Positions 45,805 to 58,500 of a stretch of 64,000 bases of DNA are shown piece after piece (within the stretch, counting starts at the first letter, position 1; every line of letters begins with the position of its first letter). A program made the position numbers and the translations under genes. Under the pieces are notes generated by a model, which was not told the DNA's origin, made no database searches, and saw only the letters and a list, made by a program, of their open reading frames with translations. The DNA lies in the NCBI GenBank assembly GCA_902806575.1, contig CADCXD010000008.1, positions 1,488,001 to 1,552,000 on the forward strand. Direction: 5' to 3'. The stretch is from Jackrogersella multiformis (lineage: Eukaryota; Ascomycota; Sordariomycetes; Xylariales; Hypoxylaceae).

Positions 45805-47589
45805 GACGAGATGGCAATACGGCAAGACGGCGGACAAGAGGCACAGAAGCACAATTTAAAAAGATTGTGCAAATGAACAGTGTAAGCTATATGAAGCTAG
45901 CCATGATACGGTATGCGAGTCGGGTCGACGTCGTCGGCAATCGGGTGTTGCGGTGGTATCGTATCGTGTAGATCCCCCTCTATTTCATAGTTCATAGGTA
46001 GAATTCATACACTAGCTGACTAGGTAGAATACTACGACATACAGTAGGAAAAGGTGCCTCTCAAGTTGATGTACTGTATAAGGTTGTATGTACTATGTAA
46101 GGTTGTACTATGTAAGGTCAGCCTGCGCAGCCTGGGCTCGGTGGGTTCCAAGGCTTGGATCTCGGAAGTTTCGGTAGTGGGCGGTCGGGTCGTACTATCC
46201 TAGGTACCTATGTAGGTAGGTAGGTATGGATGTACGTAGTAATTGTCGACCCTCCGATAGCGATAACAGCGGACTTCACCTACCTTTACCTTTGAATTGA
46301 AAGTCTAATACCTGTAAAGATTGGAAAGAGTAAAGAATGGATCTATTGTTACACCTACAGGTAGGTAAGGTAAGAAGGAACAACGACTTCCAATATAATA
46401 TGGATAATCTCATATGCAAGCAATAGTTTGTAAAGGAGGTTTGTTTACCTTAATACCTAATATTTAGTACCTTTGATAAGTTTGATAGGACATTCCCAGA
46501 CGAAGTGAACTCCCTAGATACCACTTATCAAGGTAGATTAAGATTCAAGTGTGACTCCTTATCATGTGTTGTTGCTATTATACGTGTTTTTATAATCTGG
46601 GCAAGTTGAGATGGACATGTCCTCTCCGGTTTCACTACATGCAGCAAACAAAACATGTATTGGTTTTTACATCTCGATGCATGGATGCATCAATACTTAA
46701 CACACGCATTGAGCCACATAAAGAGTTAACTCGGAAATATTCAGTTTCTTGCATAACAAGCAGGCAGGTACACTAGGTGCCTCTACCTGAGCAGCTAAGT
46801 AATAGTCGATCCGAAAGATGTAGTTTATGGATTTATTAGGAGATGTGACCACTTATATCCACACTTAAAATTATTATTTGACACAGCTCACCACCTGTTC
46901 TAAGATCAGCCTGATTTAGGGGGGTTCAACAACTACCTAGGTACATTACAACTACAAGTGGATCCATAAATGGGGCCGTACGTAGCACCTTAGTAATACA
47001 TACAGTACATATTTATCAGCCCCCTGCCAACACGTGATATCCATCATCAGCACCAACACGAACTCCACAAGCTATTTTCAGCATATGTAAACAAAAACCG
47101 ACATGCTGATGATGAGCGGACGCGTCAACATGGAAATTCATCTCTCATCTCATCGCCGCAATAATTCAGAAGTGCAAAATTGTAATATAATAATATGGAT
47201 TCAAAGCCATGCACGAGCTCCTCGTTATTGGTATAATTACAATTGTACTCATCACGTCGTCAGTCCCAAACCCTTCCTGTAGCAAATGCCGTGACTGGAG
47301 ATATGTGCAATCCAACCGAAACAACCATGATCCCATGAGGAGCCACACAATGTGCCCACGAGCAGCAGCAAGCAATGCGGAGGATATGTTGGAAGCAATA
47401 AAAACGCACCGGGGCCATTACCACCCCCTTCTCAAAGTCCCTACCAACCCTGCCGAAAGCATGATCCGTTCTCCACTGAGCAATGAACGCGCGCGCGCGC
47501 GTAACTCTTTGTACCCTGTTTCCCGAACGCCAGTAGACCGCCAAACCCCAACATACAAGCCGAAGAACACAAATCAGGAATTAGAAAGC
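45805..47589. other. Intergenic between proline-rich gene and histone H1
   Basis: About 1.8 kb. It includes ACCTAGGT at 46935-46942 and, next to the H1 stop, an alternating CG run at 47488-47501. No supported gene. Confidence 0.45.
47488..47501. repeat. (CG)7 alternating tract in the H1 3' flank
   Basis: Fourteen bases of perfect CG alternation flanked by A and T, about 90 bp beyond the histone H1 stop codon, probably in its 3' UTR. Such tracts can adopt Z-DNA. Confidence 0.8.
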
Positions 47590-48698
47590 TTATGATGCAG
47601 CCTCAGCTTTTGCTTCCTTCTTCGGCGTCTTTTCTTTCTTCGGTGCAGCCGCCTTCTTTGGCGCTGCCTTCTTCGTAGCTGGCTTGGACGCGGTCTTAGC
47701 GACTCTGCCGGACTTGGTCTTGGTCAGAGCAGCAGGCTTCTCCTCAGCAACAGCGGGAGCCTAAACTAATTAGATCATGTGAAAAGAAATATGTTATGTA
47801 GAAAACTCACCTCTTTCTTGGTTGCCGCCTTCTTGGGAGCGGGGGCCTTCTTGGGAGCAGCAGCAGCCTTCTTCGCGGCGGCAGGCTTCTTCTCGGTGGC
47901 GTCCTTCTTGGGGGCAGCTGCCTTCTTTGGCGCGGCAGCTTTCTTAGTGGTCTCCTTCTTTGGTGCAGCCTTCTTAGGAGCGTCCTTCTCGCCCTCCTTC
48001 TTGGCGGCAGGTTTAGTGGCAGCAGGCTTAGACTTCTTGGAGAGCTTGGTACCGCCAGAAGGTCCTATAATCAATTAGTATCTTAATTCAAAACCGGATA
48101 TCTCACGGGAAACAGTAGTAGCCTCGTGAGACGACGAGACGCGACATACCCTTAGGTTGCTCGAAGATTCCCTTGTCAACACCAGCCTTCAAGGCCTTGT
48201 TGAACAATGAATCAAACATCTTGTCCGTAACGTTGATAGTGTTGTTCGCCCTCACATACTTCTTGAGTTGTTGACGACTTGACGATAGTTAGCGCGGACC
48301 GATCAAGATAAAGGATAAGCACCCGAAAGGGACAAAATAAACACATACCTGGAACCATTTCTCTCCTTGAGCTATAATTGAAAAGACGCGTCAGCATGGT
48401 GATCTAATTGTTCCGATTCATACAAGATTCTAGTCAAGGGCTATGCTGCAGTGCTGATCGATGACCACCATAAATGCAGCCCAACGCATGAACACCAGTC
48501 AAGCGACACGAAATGCGCCGGAAGCAAAGAAATTGGAATAAATTACATGAACGATAGCATCAGTGATCATATCCTATAGCTTGTTAGTATTAATGAGCTT
48601 TAACTGAAGGCCGGCCATGCTGCGATAGCACATACCTGGTAAGAAGCATGAGTGCTCTTGGGCTTGGGGAGAGCTCCGTCTGCCTTCTTGGGACCCAT
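47590..48698 (-). CDS. Histone H1 (linker histone)
   Basis: 221-aa linker histone in six exons: 48698-48636, 48573-48547, 48371-48349, 48277-48150, 48064-47811, 47760-47590. Two very short exons (27 and 23 nt) encode parts of the globular domain. Splicing restores SYQDMITDAIVHLKERNGSS and then RQQLKKYVRANNTI, the winged-helix H15 core (residues about 15-90). The long C-terminal tail is built of Lys/Ala/Pro repeats (KKAAAPKK type) that neutralise linker DNA. Binds nucleosomal linker DNA in the nucleus. A single H1 gene is usual in filamentous fungi. Antisense ORFs over the tail come from the repeats. Confidence 0.97.
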
Positions 48699-51600
48699 TT
48701 CGAATGCTGTTAGTTGGGATTTCGAGATATCGCGTTTGGATAATGATGTGAATGTTTAGATTGGATGTACCAATTGAGATGCGAACGGCTTTCAATAAAT
48801 AAGAACGGGGCAAGAATGTTTCTATGACGGTTGAAGTATAAGTACGTGAAGAAACGGGAGGAAGGGAGGTATTCGGTCGGGGCGCGACAGCGAGAAAGGT
48901 GAGCTTGTTTATATAATAGGCGGGGGGTTGTGCACAATCAGTAACCTACTTAGGTACCTAGGGTAGCTAGTCTGGTACGCGAATACAATCAGCTGCGGCA
49001 AGAGCCATGCACCTCCCCTCCCCCTCCAAAAAAGAGATAAAAAAAAGATTTGCAAGGATTCTATCATTAAATTCGCTAGCTCTAAAATAAATATACATTT
49101 AATCCTCGATCGCACTATGCATATGTGCCTACCTCAGCATTTAAGGTTGCATTATGTCGCTGAAACGTCTAAACTCTTTCCCAGTTGAGTTTAGGTGGTA
49201 TTAAGTGTGACCGATGGGACCCTCCTGCACAGCCTGGCGTTAGCCAGTCAGCTGGCTTGGAAGGACTGATTTGTTACTGATTTGGACCTCTCAAGGCAGC
49301 TGCACAGTATCCAGAATATTTCCCCAGTTCGATTAAGCTGATCGATGATTTCGATTTTTTTGATTGGTCGAAGCTCAACAACAGCTCATACCCCAAGTAC
49401 CTTTTCTGTTTTATTTTATTAAATGTTTTTTTTTTTTCTTCTTGTTACTTCACACCTCAACTCGAATCAAATCATGCGCCTACTCGAGACTCGAGCCCTC
49501 TCTCTCACCCAATTCTCTTACCGTCCCCCCTCTTCCATCTTCTTCTCGTTCTCCCCTTCTCTCGCTTCTTTTGGTTCTTGCTCCCACCTTTTTTTCGATC
49601 GGGTGATTGATTGAGTCATTTTTGTTTTTATATTTCTATACTAGAGACAGATTTAGCCAATGGAGGGAGTAATTAGATTTAATATCAAATGTATACTCAA
49701 AACATCTTTCGAGCAACTCATCTGTTTCCGGTCGTTTGATCTTTCGATACTACCGGTCGCATTCGAGATCTCGACCCTACAACCCATGTATTGCATTTAA
49801 TATTTTATTTCATGTGATTCATCAGTTAATTAGCTATCTTCCAACATGTAATTGTAGCTCATTGCGATCCTACGATCCTAACAGATTTTGTTGGGTTTGG
49901 TTTAGATCACCCCTGCTGCCTGAGTTCCCCGTTCACGACATGAAGCTATCCACACATTCTGCACTACCCCGATCTTTCCACCTATATATATCATCTGTGG
50001 TCGAATAATCTAAACCCAAGATTATTAGGTGCTTCAGGAGATGAACGCGGTTATTTCCTCAATTTTTTATATCTATTTTGAGCCATTTTAAAGGTGCTAT
50101 GCTTAACATGAGCCATATTCAGTACGAGTCGCGTTCAGGACGAGGGTTGATCGCGCGTCGCGTATCATGACAGCAACAGCCAATAGAGGTCACAAGATCA
50201 CTCTCATGCTTGTTCCAGCAAGTGAAGGATCGGTATTGCACATTTTATCAACCTCTCGGGATTTTCGTTCAACAATTATTACTCAACGCCCTGAGACAGC
50301 TGTACTTATAACGCGGCGTGTGTCATGGCGAACCACATCCCGATAGATACCAGGAGGCTGCAGGCAGGACAATGTCGTGGGCGAATAGGCTCCAGCTCCT
50401 TTATTATCACCTTTCTCTTTGATCTTCTACCCCGATTCACCCTGCGATAACCTCCTTGTCATTGTTGTCGCCTCGCTAGGTATTTCCTGGGCCAAATGCG
50501 TACACCTACTATGATAGGTTATGATTCGCAGTCATGATGTCCACGTCACCCACATAATTCGACAACACGTTTTCACTACTCGGCATGACCACGACATTCT
50601 CGCAATTAGCAGATGACTAGCACGCGCTTCTGTTGCAAGGACTATCAAGGAATTCTTATCACTTACTGAAGGCGCAGGATTCATTTGCTCAAGCACTATA
50701 TTTGAGCGTCTTCATTTGGATTTATTTAAGGGGCTACGATAATGAGGCCAGGCACGGCGCTGTTGAAACCCTCCCAACAATTTCAAGCAGCATCCCGACA
50801 CTGATGGATATCTAACTCTAGATGTTAGTTTCGCGGGTCTACACGGTCACAAAATGCCGCGAGTCCTGCCAATGATTATTAATTGGTAACAGGATCTCGA
50901 ACTTCTACGACAGCCATCTCGGTACTTTGGGGGGTTTTTCTTGGTCTCTCTCAAAATGATATCAAGTATTCAACACTACCTAGGTAAATATTCGAATTTT
51001 TCGGAAGGGCGAAGAGGACACAAGGACCCTAGAGCATGAGTTTCGATCAGGCTTACTCTACTCAAGCAGCTGTTCATGCTTAAGGACGCCTCCTATCGCA
51101 ATAAAAATGCGATACCGAAACCCCACTACCAGGTATGTACCGCCTCCAAGCGACAGTTCTACCCCGGAAAGCCATACAGCTTTGGAACTTAACGCCAGCA
51201 TAGCGTCGCAGTGAATATTCTCGGCGTTCATGACTTATGATCAGATACCTTCCGCCATGACTTTAAAGTGAGCTTCAGTGTTATGATACACGCCCGCCTT
51301 TCCTAGATATGGCGACCAGATGAATGGATAATCTCTGCCTAGGCATTCCATCAGTACCTGTTATTGAGTGTGCGCCACCGATCACTCAAAGGCCCATCTG
51401 AGATTCAATTTCATACCCAAGTAGCGAGACTCTAACCGTGATTACAGTTGAATGTCCAGGAGAAGCACGTATTAAAGTTGACCTATGGCCGCCTCTCTCT
51501 ACTCTTAGGTATATCAAAGAGCATTATTATCGCCGTCTCCAGGTCTATTTGCACCGCAGCCAGTCATTGCCGGACAGTTAGTTAACCTTGGAAGCCCTTC

Positions 51601-52618
51601 ACGTTGGTTCAAACCCCAGTGGCGCGCTAAGCTACAGGAAGTCCACGATGGCTAAGTTTCCCCCCTCCTACTTTGTCTTGACTGAAGTAGGTTAACTACC
51701 AGTTTCTGCGTTGCCTCGCTTTTAGCATTTGCTCGACCACTCGTCCGTTATGTTCAAGTTCCAATCCTTCAGTCTCCTTTTAAGCATTTCTATGACCTGG
51801 AGTACTTTCAAGTGACGGTCGATATCTACCTTGGTAATATTATGTATATTTACTTTTTAACGAAGAAATACACTCTAGTGAGCTTGTATTGATCATTCCT
51901 AGAAAAAATAATTGGCAAAGGATCATGTTTTATAAGCGCCTTTGAAAAGGTCAGCATTAGATCGATTATGTTTGTGTTGAGGTTATTGATAGTTTATATC
52001 TTCTGCAATTCACGTGGTATTCAGCCTGCACATAGCTAGGTATTCTAGTATGTGAGTACATACATGCCTACCTAGGTCAACTACAGGTCAGGGATGACCT
52101 CGGATTCTGTCATCTACAGCAAGCAAATATGTATTACCTAACAGTCAGCTCTACAGACATTAGGGACAGGCACCTAGAACCCATAGAGGAAAGGTGTTCA
52201 GAGCATCTACTCTCGGTTCTATGTCCACCCGAGATCTTCGGAAATGTATACTTCATAGAGCAACAAGTGTTGTGATGGCCCACACTGACTAAATGGGGGT
52301 TCGTGTGATGTCATTTTCTACACTCGATATAATCTAGTCAATTGAAATTCATTACAATGTGATTTCTCATTTCGGATCTCAAGGTAATCTTTTTTTATCA
52401 CTATTTCATCCCTTTCCTTGGCTCTTGGAAAAGTTGGCATAATCCAAGCATCGTAAAGCGAGATCGCCGACCCCGCTTCCGCTCCGCACAAACATTCAAA
52501 AACATACACAGTGGTCCCTCAAGGTGAATCAAAAGGATTAGAGAACGAACAGAAGAAAATAGGCTTATTTTTCTCATTTTCCCCCCTTTATTATGTATAC
52601 CAGAAAAAACAGGACATA
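48699..52618. other. Long divergent intergenic region (H1 / PAQR)
   Basis: About 3.9 kb. The left part is the H1 promoter. It contains a pyrimidine-rich stretch with a poly-T run (about 49420-49440) and TC-rich segments to 49580, plus ACCTAGGT at 50978 and 52070. No ORF with a recognisable domain was found on either strand; the short ones at 49364-50008 and 50633-50815 look like chance. Confidence 0.45.
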
Positions 52619-53890
52619 ATGTCGCCGCCAACCGAGGTCAATACTGACTACGACTCAGCCGCGACAATGTCGTCAGCAGACGAAAAACAGCAATCAAGCT
52701 TAGGTAGTGCCGAGGGTCGGACGAGGAGTTCCCAGTGCGAGGGTCAGGATTTTCGCCCCCATGCTTTGCTCTCCTACGACGACATTCCGGCGTGGTACCA
52801 GGACAACCCCTACGTCCGAAAGGGGTACCGGTCCGTGTCACATTCGACACGGGTTTGTTTTGGCAGTTGGGTATACATACACAACGAGACGATGAACATT
52901 TATACGCACCTGGTGCCGGGGGCAGCACTTTTCGTGAGTGGGTTAGCTTACATTCTTGCGCGCCTACGGGACCGCAGTAGTGGTGACGCTGCCGTCGTCG
53001 CAGTCCAGATGCTTGCCACGGTGGCGTGCCTCGGCTTCTCGAGCGCATATCACACGCTCATGTGTCACTCGCGTCAGATTGAAGCGTTATGGCTACGCCT
53101 CGACTTCGTTGGCATCATCATCCTTATATTCGGATCGTTCATTTCGGGCATATACGTCGGCTTCTGGTGCGAGACGTTGGAGAGGAAGATATATTGGTCG
53201 ATGGTCAGTGATAATCAATTTACCAACGCATGGATGATCACCCCACCCATCTCTACGATGTTGAAATTAGTCGATAGCTGGATTTCCAATGCGAATCAGC
53301 TTGAATAATTTGGCATGGTTTTGAACCAACTGCTTACTCTGGGCCTGCTCGCAGATAGGATCTCTCGCTGGTATATCTATAGTCATAGTGCTGGCGCCGA
53401 TATTCCAAGGCCCCCGATGGCGTACCTTGCGGCTACTGACATTCGTCTGTACCGGATTATCGGGCTTGGTACCCATCATCCACGGAATCAAGATGTTCGG
53501 CTTTGCGCAAATGATAAAGCAGTCCGGCTTGCCCTACTACCTGGCCGAAGGGGGTCTATTCCTGCTTGGGGCTATCATATATGCTGTAAGTTACCAGTGG
53601 GTCCTTTTATTTCTACTGTTGCTACTACTATTCTCAGAATGCCGTCGCCTACCTCGTATGGTCCTTTGTCAGGAAGAAAGGGGGGAGTAAGATATTCCAA
53701 TTTACTAACTAGAGCATGACCGATCGCACAGACAAGGTTCCCTGAGAGCCTCAGCCCAGGAACGTTCGACATATATGGATCATCACACCAAATATTCCAT
53801 ATTCTCGTCGTCCTAGCTACGGCGGTTCACCTAGCTGGTGTTCTCAATGCTCTTGACTACAATCATTACAACCGGCAGTGTTTATCTTGA
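52619..53890 (+). CDS. PAQR / Izh-family seven-helix membrane protein (adiponectin-receptor type)
   Basis: 324-aa membrane protein. Exons 52619-53203, 53355-53585 and 53732-53890 join in phase 0. The N-terminus is polar (about 55 aa), followed by DDIPAWYQDNPYVRKGYR, the conserved entry segment, and then the helices. Metal ligands of the ceramidase-like site are present: SSAYH in helix 2, Asp in RLDFVGI, and SHQIFH in the last helix. In yeast, Izh proteins affect zinc and sterol metabolism; fungal members may have ceramidase activity. The start is the first ATG before the acidic leader. Intron 2 (53586-53731) contains a second in-frame acceptor at 53637 that would give a truncated product. Confidence 0.92.
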
Positions 53891-54554
53891 AACTTCGTAG
53901 CATATTAGCTTACGTCCGGAGGTTTCACGTCGGCGCAGTGTTAGGCAAATATGTAACATAAAAGTTTTCTTCATCGGTGCCCTATCAAAAATGTCGCCGG
54001 TTCGCTGATATTGGAGCTGGCCTACTGAGCAGGACGATCTTGAATATAATAGATCATTGCTGATATTATTAGAATGGGGCTCTAAGCCCGCGGCAATAAA
54101 TGCAGCCATTTTATATCAACATGTCGACTTGAAGAACGTCGAAATCGGTCTACTTAGTAGTTTGCTTCTATGGGGAGCATGGTTACCAGTGGAGGGGTAC
54201 GCCCTCTATAATAGGAAGATAAGGAACAAAATCAAGCTTCGGGTTCTTCCCTACGTACTTCAGGTAGAAGCTACCTATAATAGCAAATGCAGTTCTAGAC
54301 ATCTGCTAATCTACATGGGATCGCCCGGGCAGACTGGAAATTGATAGATAGGCCAGTGCCAAAAGAGAGTCATCAAAGAGATGCAAACTGCTATCCTAAG
54401 GACTAAGGTACGTAAGCTTCAATTTACCCTTCACCCCTCCCCCTTTCATTGCTTAGCTTGGATTCCCCGCTCCAAAATCCCAGACTTTGATACTACTGAC
54501 TTAACTTAATGGATAACAACATTAATTTTCCTTCACAAACGCCTTAAGCCCGCT
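53891..54554. other. Intergenic between PAQR and P450 relic
   Basis: 664 bp. An ORF at 54057-54344 (+) has one hydrophobic segment but no recognised family. It may be chance or another decayed fragment. Confidence 0.35.
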
Positions 54555-55540
54555 CTACAGAGCAGTGCCAGTCAGGAATTCATCACTGGCAGCTCCGACG
54601 TCATCAGGACCGACGCCGTCAAGATGGAAGTCGAACCTCTCGACAAGTGAGGCAATAACTATGTACATCTCGGTACATGCAAGACTTTGACAGGAACAGA
54701 GTCAGCAAGTCTTATCTGAATAAGGGGTCGTACGCATATCACGCTACCAGAAACCATTGCTTCGATACCTACTGTTTCCCAAGACAACTCCTCGTTCCCC
54801 TGCCGGATGGCGCAAACGTCCTATCGGCATTCTTCTGCACTTCGGGCCTAATCCACCGTTCCAGTTCGAAACGCTTGGGATTCGGATACAGGTTCTCGTC
54901 CTGGTTAAGCAGAAGCATCGTTATTCCAACTCGTGTCCCAGGAGGAATGCGCCATCTGTCGTCCACGAGTTCGCGGTCTGGCGCTACAAGAGCCAGACGG
55001 GGAGCCACAGGAAGGCCAAGTCTAAGCCCTTCCATGGTGACTCCGGTAAATTACGGAAACTTTTCTTACGTAATCAACTCGAGACTTTCTTGTGGCTCCG
55101 TGGCATGCTGTCAGATAGAGGACATTTCTTCTCGCAGTCTTCGAAGAACGTCTGTATCGTTGTATACATCGTGAAGAAAAAATATCCATCGACGAGGTGG
55201 TTAAAACTTGTTCCAAATAGAAATTCAGCGGACACGTCTCTGGCCAACGCGCTAATGGCGCTTCCTAAGTAAACAGAGCTCGTCCCTAGAAATTTACTTG
55301 AGCGATAGCAAAGCCTTTCTGTTTGCTACCTTTGCCCTAGAGAAGAATGGATTTAGCACAGCCCGGCGCTGCTTGTGGGCGTAATGATCCACTGTGTGTA
55401 GTGTTGCAGACTGTGCTCCGAAGGCTCTCGTGCACCGGTCGTACTTATCTCACCGCCCATATTGACGGTACAGCTTCTCGTACCTAGAAAGCAGGGTTAT
55501 TGATGTGCAACTCGTAAGGGATAATTCGGATGATGGGGCC
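54555..55540 (-). pseudogene. Decayed cytochrome P450
   Basis: Fragments of one P450 read in order on the minus strand: GPIIRIIPYELHINNPAF (from 55540), YEKLYRQYGR, then the C-helix region HTVDHYAHKQRRAVLNPFF, then ALARDVSAEFLFGTSFNHL, DTDVLRRLREEM, the K-helix EGLR, and the haem loop FAPSGRGTRSCLGK. An intact-looking intron (54685-54772) joins the haem exon to a C-terminal tail ending at 54555. The copy is dead: frames change several times, stops lie in frame before the K-helix (a TGA and two TAA between 55035 and 55110), and the stretch that should carry the I-helix is missing between NHL and DTDVL. The sequence style resembles trichodiene-oxygenase-like P450s. At least one stop could derive from CAA by a RIP-type C-to-T change. 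Confidence 0.88.
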
Positions 55541-58500
55541 TTTTTAGTTATCAGCAGTCTTCTATGCCAGGTCAACAAACAGCCTGAGCTATTCGTATCA
55601 TATGTTTTATCCATCTTGAGATTAGTTAGACGGCCATATCGAGGATATATCGTAGGAGACTTGTTGCTCCTATACGTGATATTAAAGCTTTTCAGATTTA
55701 GACTATGGCAACCCAGAGATGATGCGAGGGGAACATGGATGGACAACTTGTAGCCTGGAGACGCAAGAACGCATATGACACAAAAGAAATAATGTAAGGG
55801 GTAAACCTAGGTAATTACAATACATGTAACACCATCCTAAAAAACCATTGAACCACTGATGATCTATGGCAATGCCGATGTATAAGTCCCAATCACTGTA
55901 CTCGGCTCCTTTTTCTCATTTTTATTGTGTTTTAGGTAATGTACTGTATCTTAACCTAGCATCTAGCATCATGGATTCCACGAACATCCTTTGCCATTGA
56001 AATAATGCCGTCTGTAGTAACTAACTCAGGCCGTGGACCTTCCATTACCGTTGTTGGATAGAGAATTACCTACCGATATCTGTTTACATCTTTATGATTA
56101 CCTAGGTAGCCTTCGGTTTCATGTCGCATAGGCACGATACCGCGCCCCTTGAGCTCATATGACTGGATCATGTCAGCCAAATACCTAGGTATATATTGAA
56201 CGAGGCCTCTATAATTTCCAGTGTTATATACCATTAAATTGACCGACCTTTCTTCTAATAGTCAACGAAATATAATATTAAATCGCGAATTCCCTATCCG
56301 CCTCTATATAGCATTATGCAGCGAGATTCATTGCCGCATGCAATATCAACGAAGCTGTGGTTTATCTATATCTAGACTCAGGGAAACTCGGTAGTACCTG
56401 ATCTGTTCATGTATGGCGATCTCTACCATCAGGCCCAACAGAATGGCCGAACTATCCAGAACATCCAAGGTTACCAACCACAGATGCTTATACTATTTAG
56501 GAATATTATATGGCTTTGGGCAATCATTCTTGTACATGTTGTGTTGGTGCCCTCGGCTGCCTTTCCTAATGTTGATAAAAACCGACATAGGAATCTACAG
56601 GCTATATCTACTGTTGGAACTACCCTTATGTATCGCTAAGTTTTTAGACAATATAGACTACCACCAACCCGCAATAGAGAAAGACTTGCTGCAGAATCGA
56701 GTGTTTCCGATGACAAAGATGTAAGCCGGGCTCCTTTATGACATGGCCGAAGTTCTTGGTATCCAAACCATTCTTACGAGCGTCATCTCAACCATCTTCG
56801 ACGGTGCTCGGTGAAATAATGCTACTTGTCAAAGATAGGGGTGTACATAGATCCAGCTCGTCAGGATCCGCATTGACAGGTACCGTCTAGGTAGCAATCA
56901 ATTACGAAACTCAAGGAATAGCCAGCTCATTCGATATCTTTCACGCATTACTTCTAAGAGCCGCCGCGAAATCCAGACCTTTGCAAACCGCGATGCGCTG
57001 ATTACGTACCTACTCTTCATGGCCGTACTTGAGATCCGCACCGAGGCCAAGGCCAGGCCCCTTAGAACGGCCAGTTATGGATGCTTCTTACCAATTTGAG
57101 AAATCAGGTTGGCCAAACCATGATTGCCGCCATAGTGCAGTGTATATCGGACTGTATGGAGTTGTATCTACCTGCCTGCCTACCTGCCTACCTAGCAGCC
57201 TCGGTACCTTATAATCTGCGGCGTGTGGCGGCACAGATATAACGAAATAGAAAACAAATGAGAGATGCTAATCTAGTCGTGGAATATAGTTACAAAGCGC
57301 CCTGAAGTGAGATTATACTACAATCTTACCATGTTTGTTGTAGTTGTCAGACGTAAACGATATTACCCTCCACGTCACTTGAAGACTTGATGGCACAGCT
57401 TTAGTTACAAGCAGCAACATCCCACGTAGTAGATAGGTATATTTCTACCATGCCTAAGTATGAAGCAGATTAAGAGAACTCCCTCTTCTCGACTACCGAT
57501 TACTGAATATATCCTTTTTAACCCGTGTACGAGAGGGCTCTTGGGAACTAGATGAGTTGTATGACGGGCACTCATTCATGCCCCGGCAAAGAATCAAGCT
57601 CATAGACATGTACCAATTCTCAGCTGAGCCGTGTATGTGGTCAGCCTGTGCCCCTGGAGGCGCAGGTTCCAGGACGCAGGACGCATTTTAAGCGACGGAG
57701 AATATATATATATAATTTTCGAACCAGCGAATATTCATGCGCTGCCGCCGCCTCTACATCACTCTCACCAAACCTTGAATTTTGTTGGTTAAAGGCGGTG
57801 TAGCTCGGTATGGTGATGTAGGAAGACTCCATTTCCCATACGACACCTCCATGTGCTTACCCCATGCACATGCCGTACTCATACCATACATCTTATGCCC
57901 TACATAGGTAGTATGTATACTATTTACCACGGGAATATATCTGAAGTCCAACAATGTACCTACATATGTATTATAATCTCTCCGGCAGCGCTAATGCGGT
58001 GTGCTCCTACATACCTAGGGAGGCGCTGTATGTATATAGTAGTATATATGGCGCAGCCTTTATATATGGATGATTAACCTTGATACCTTCCAGATACTAG
58101 TTATGGACGATATTTGCCCAGGCACTGACTGTATTATATTCCATCAACCGGCTCCGACTCCTTCCCGCCGGCTGACCACCTACCTAGGTAACTAGGTAAC
58201 CATATTAAGGAGAATATCAATAACTTTACTTAGTAGAAACGACGGATAGTTAATGTCTCTTGTTATGTTTTTTTTGTTTCGTATTGAATTGTTAGTTATG
58301 ATGATCTTATATATTTATTTACTAATTATCAGTTACTCCGCCGCAGACTAACATCTGTCATCCGCTATCGGTGATCCCGTCCGGCACCTAGGGTATGTTG
58401 GTAGGTAATCATGGTAGGTAGTTTATCGTTTGCCAGGGTTAGATTATGGACGAGGTTTTATGCTATTGTCTTATGTCCTAATGTACATATGCGGTTTCTA

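Noticed and set aside
51606..51615. tRNA B-box-like string GGTTCAAACC
   Set aside because: No matching acceptor stem, T-stem or A box can be formed around it, so it is not a tRNA.
54057..54344. 95-aa ORF with a hydrophobic segment
   Set aside because: No recognised family and no splice context; it may be a decayed fragment but cannot be supported as a gene.
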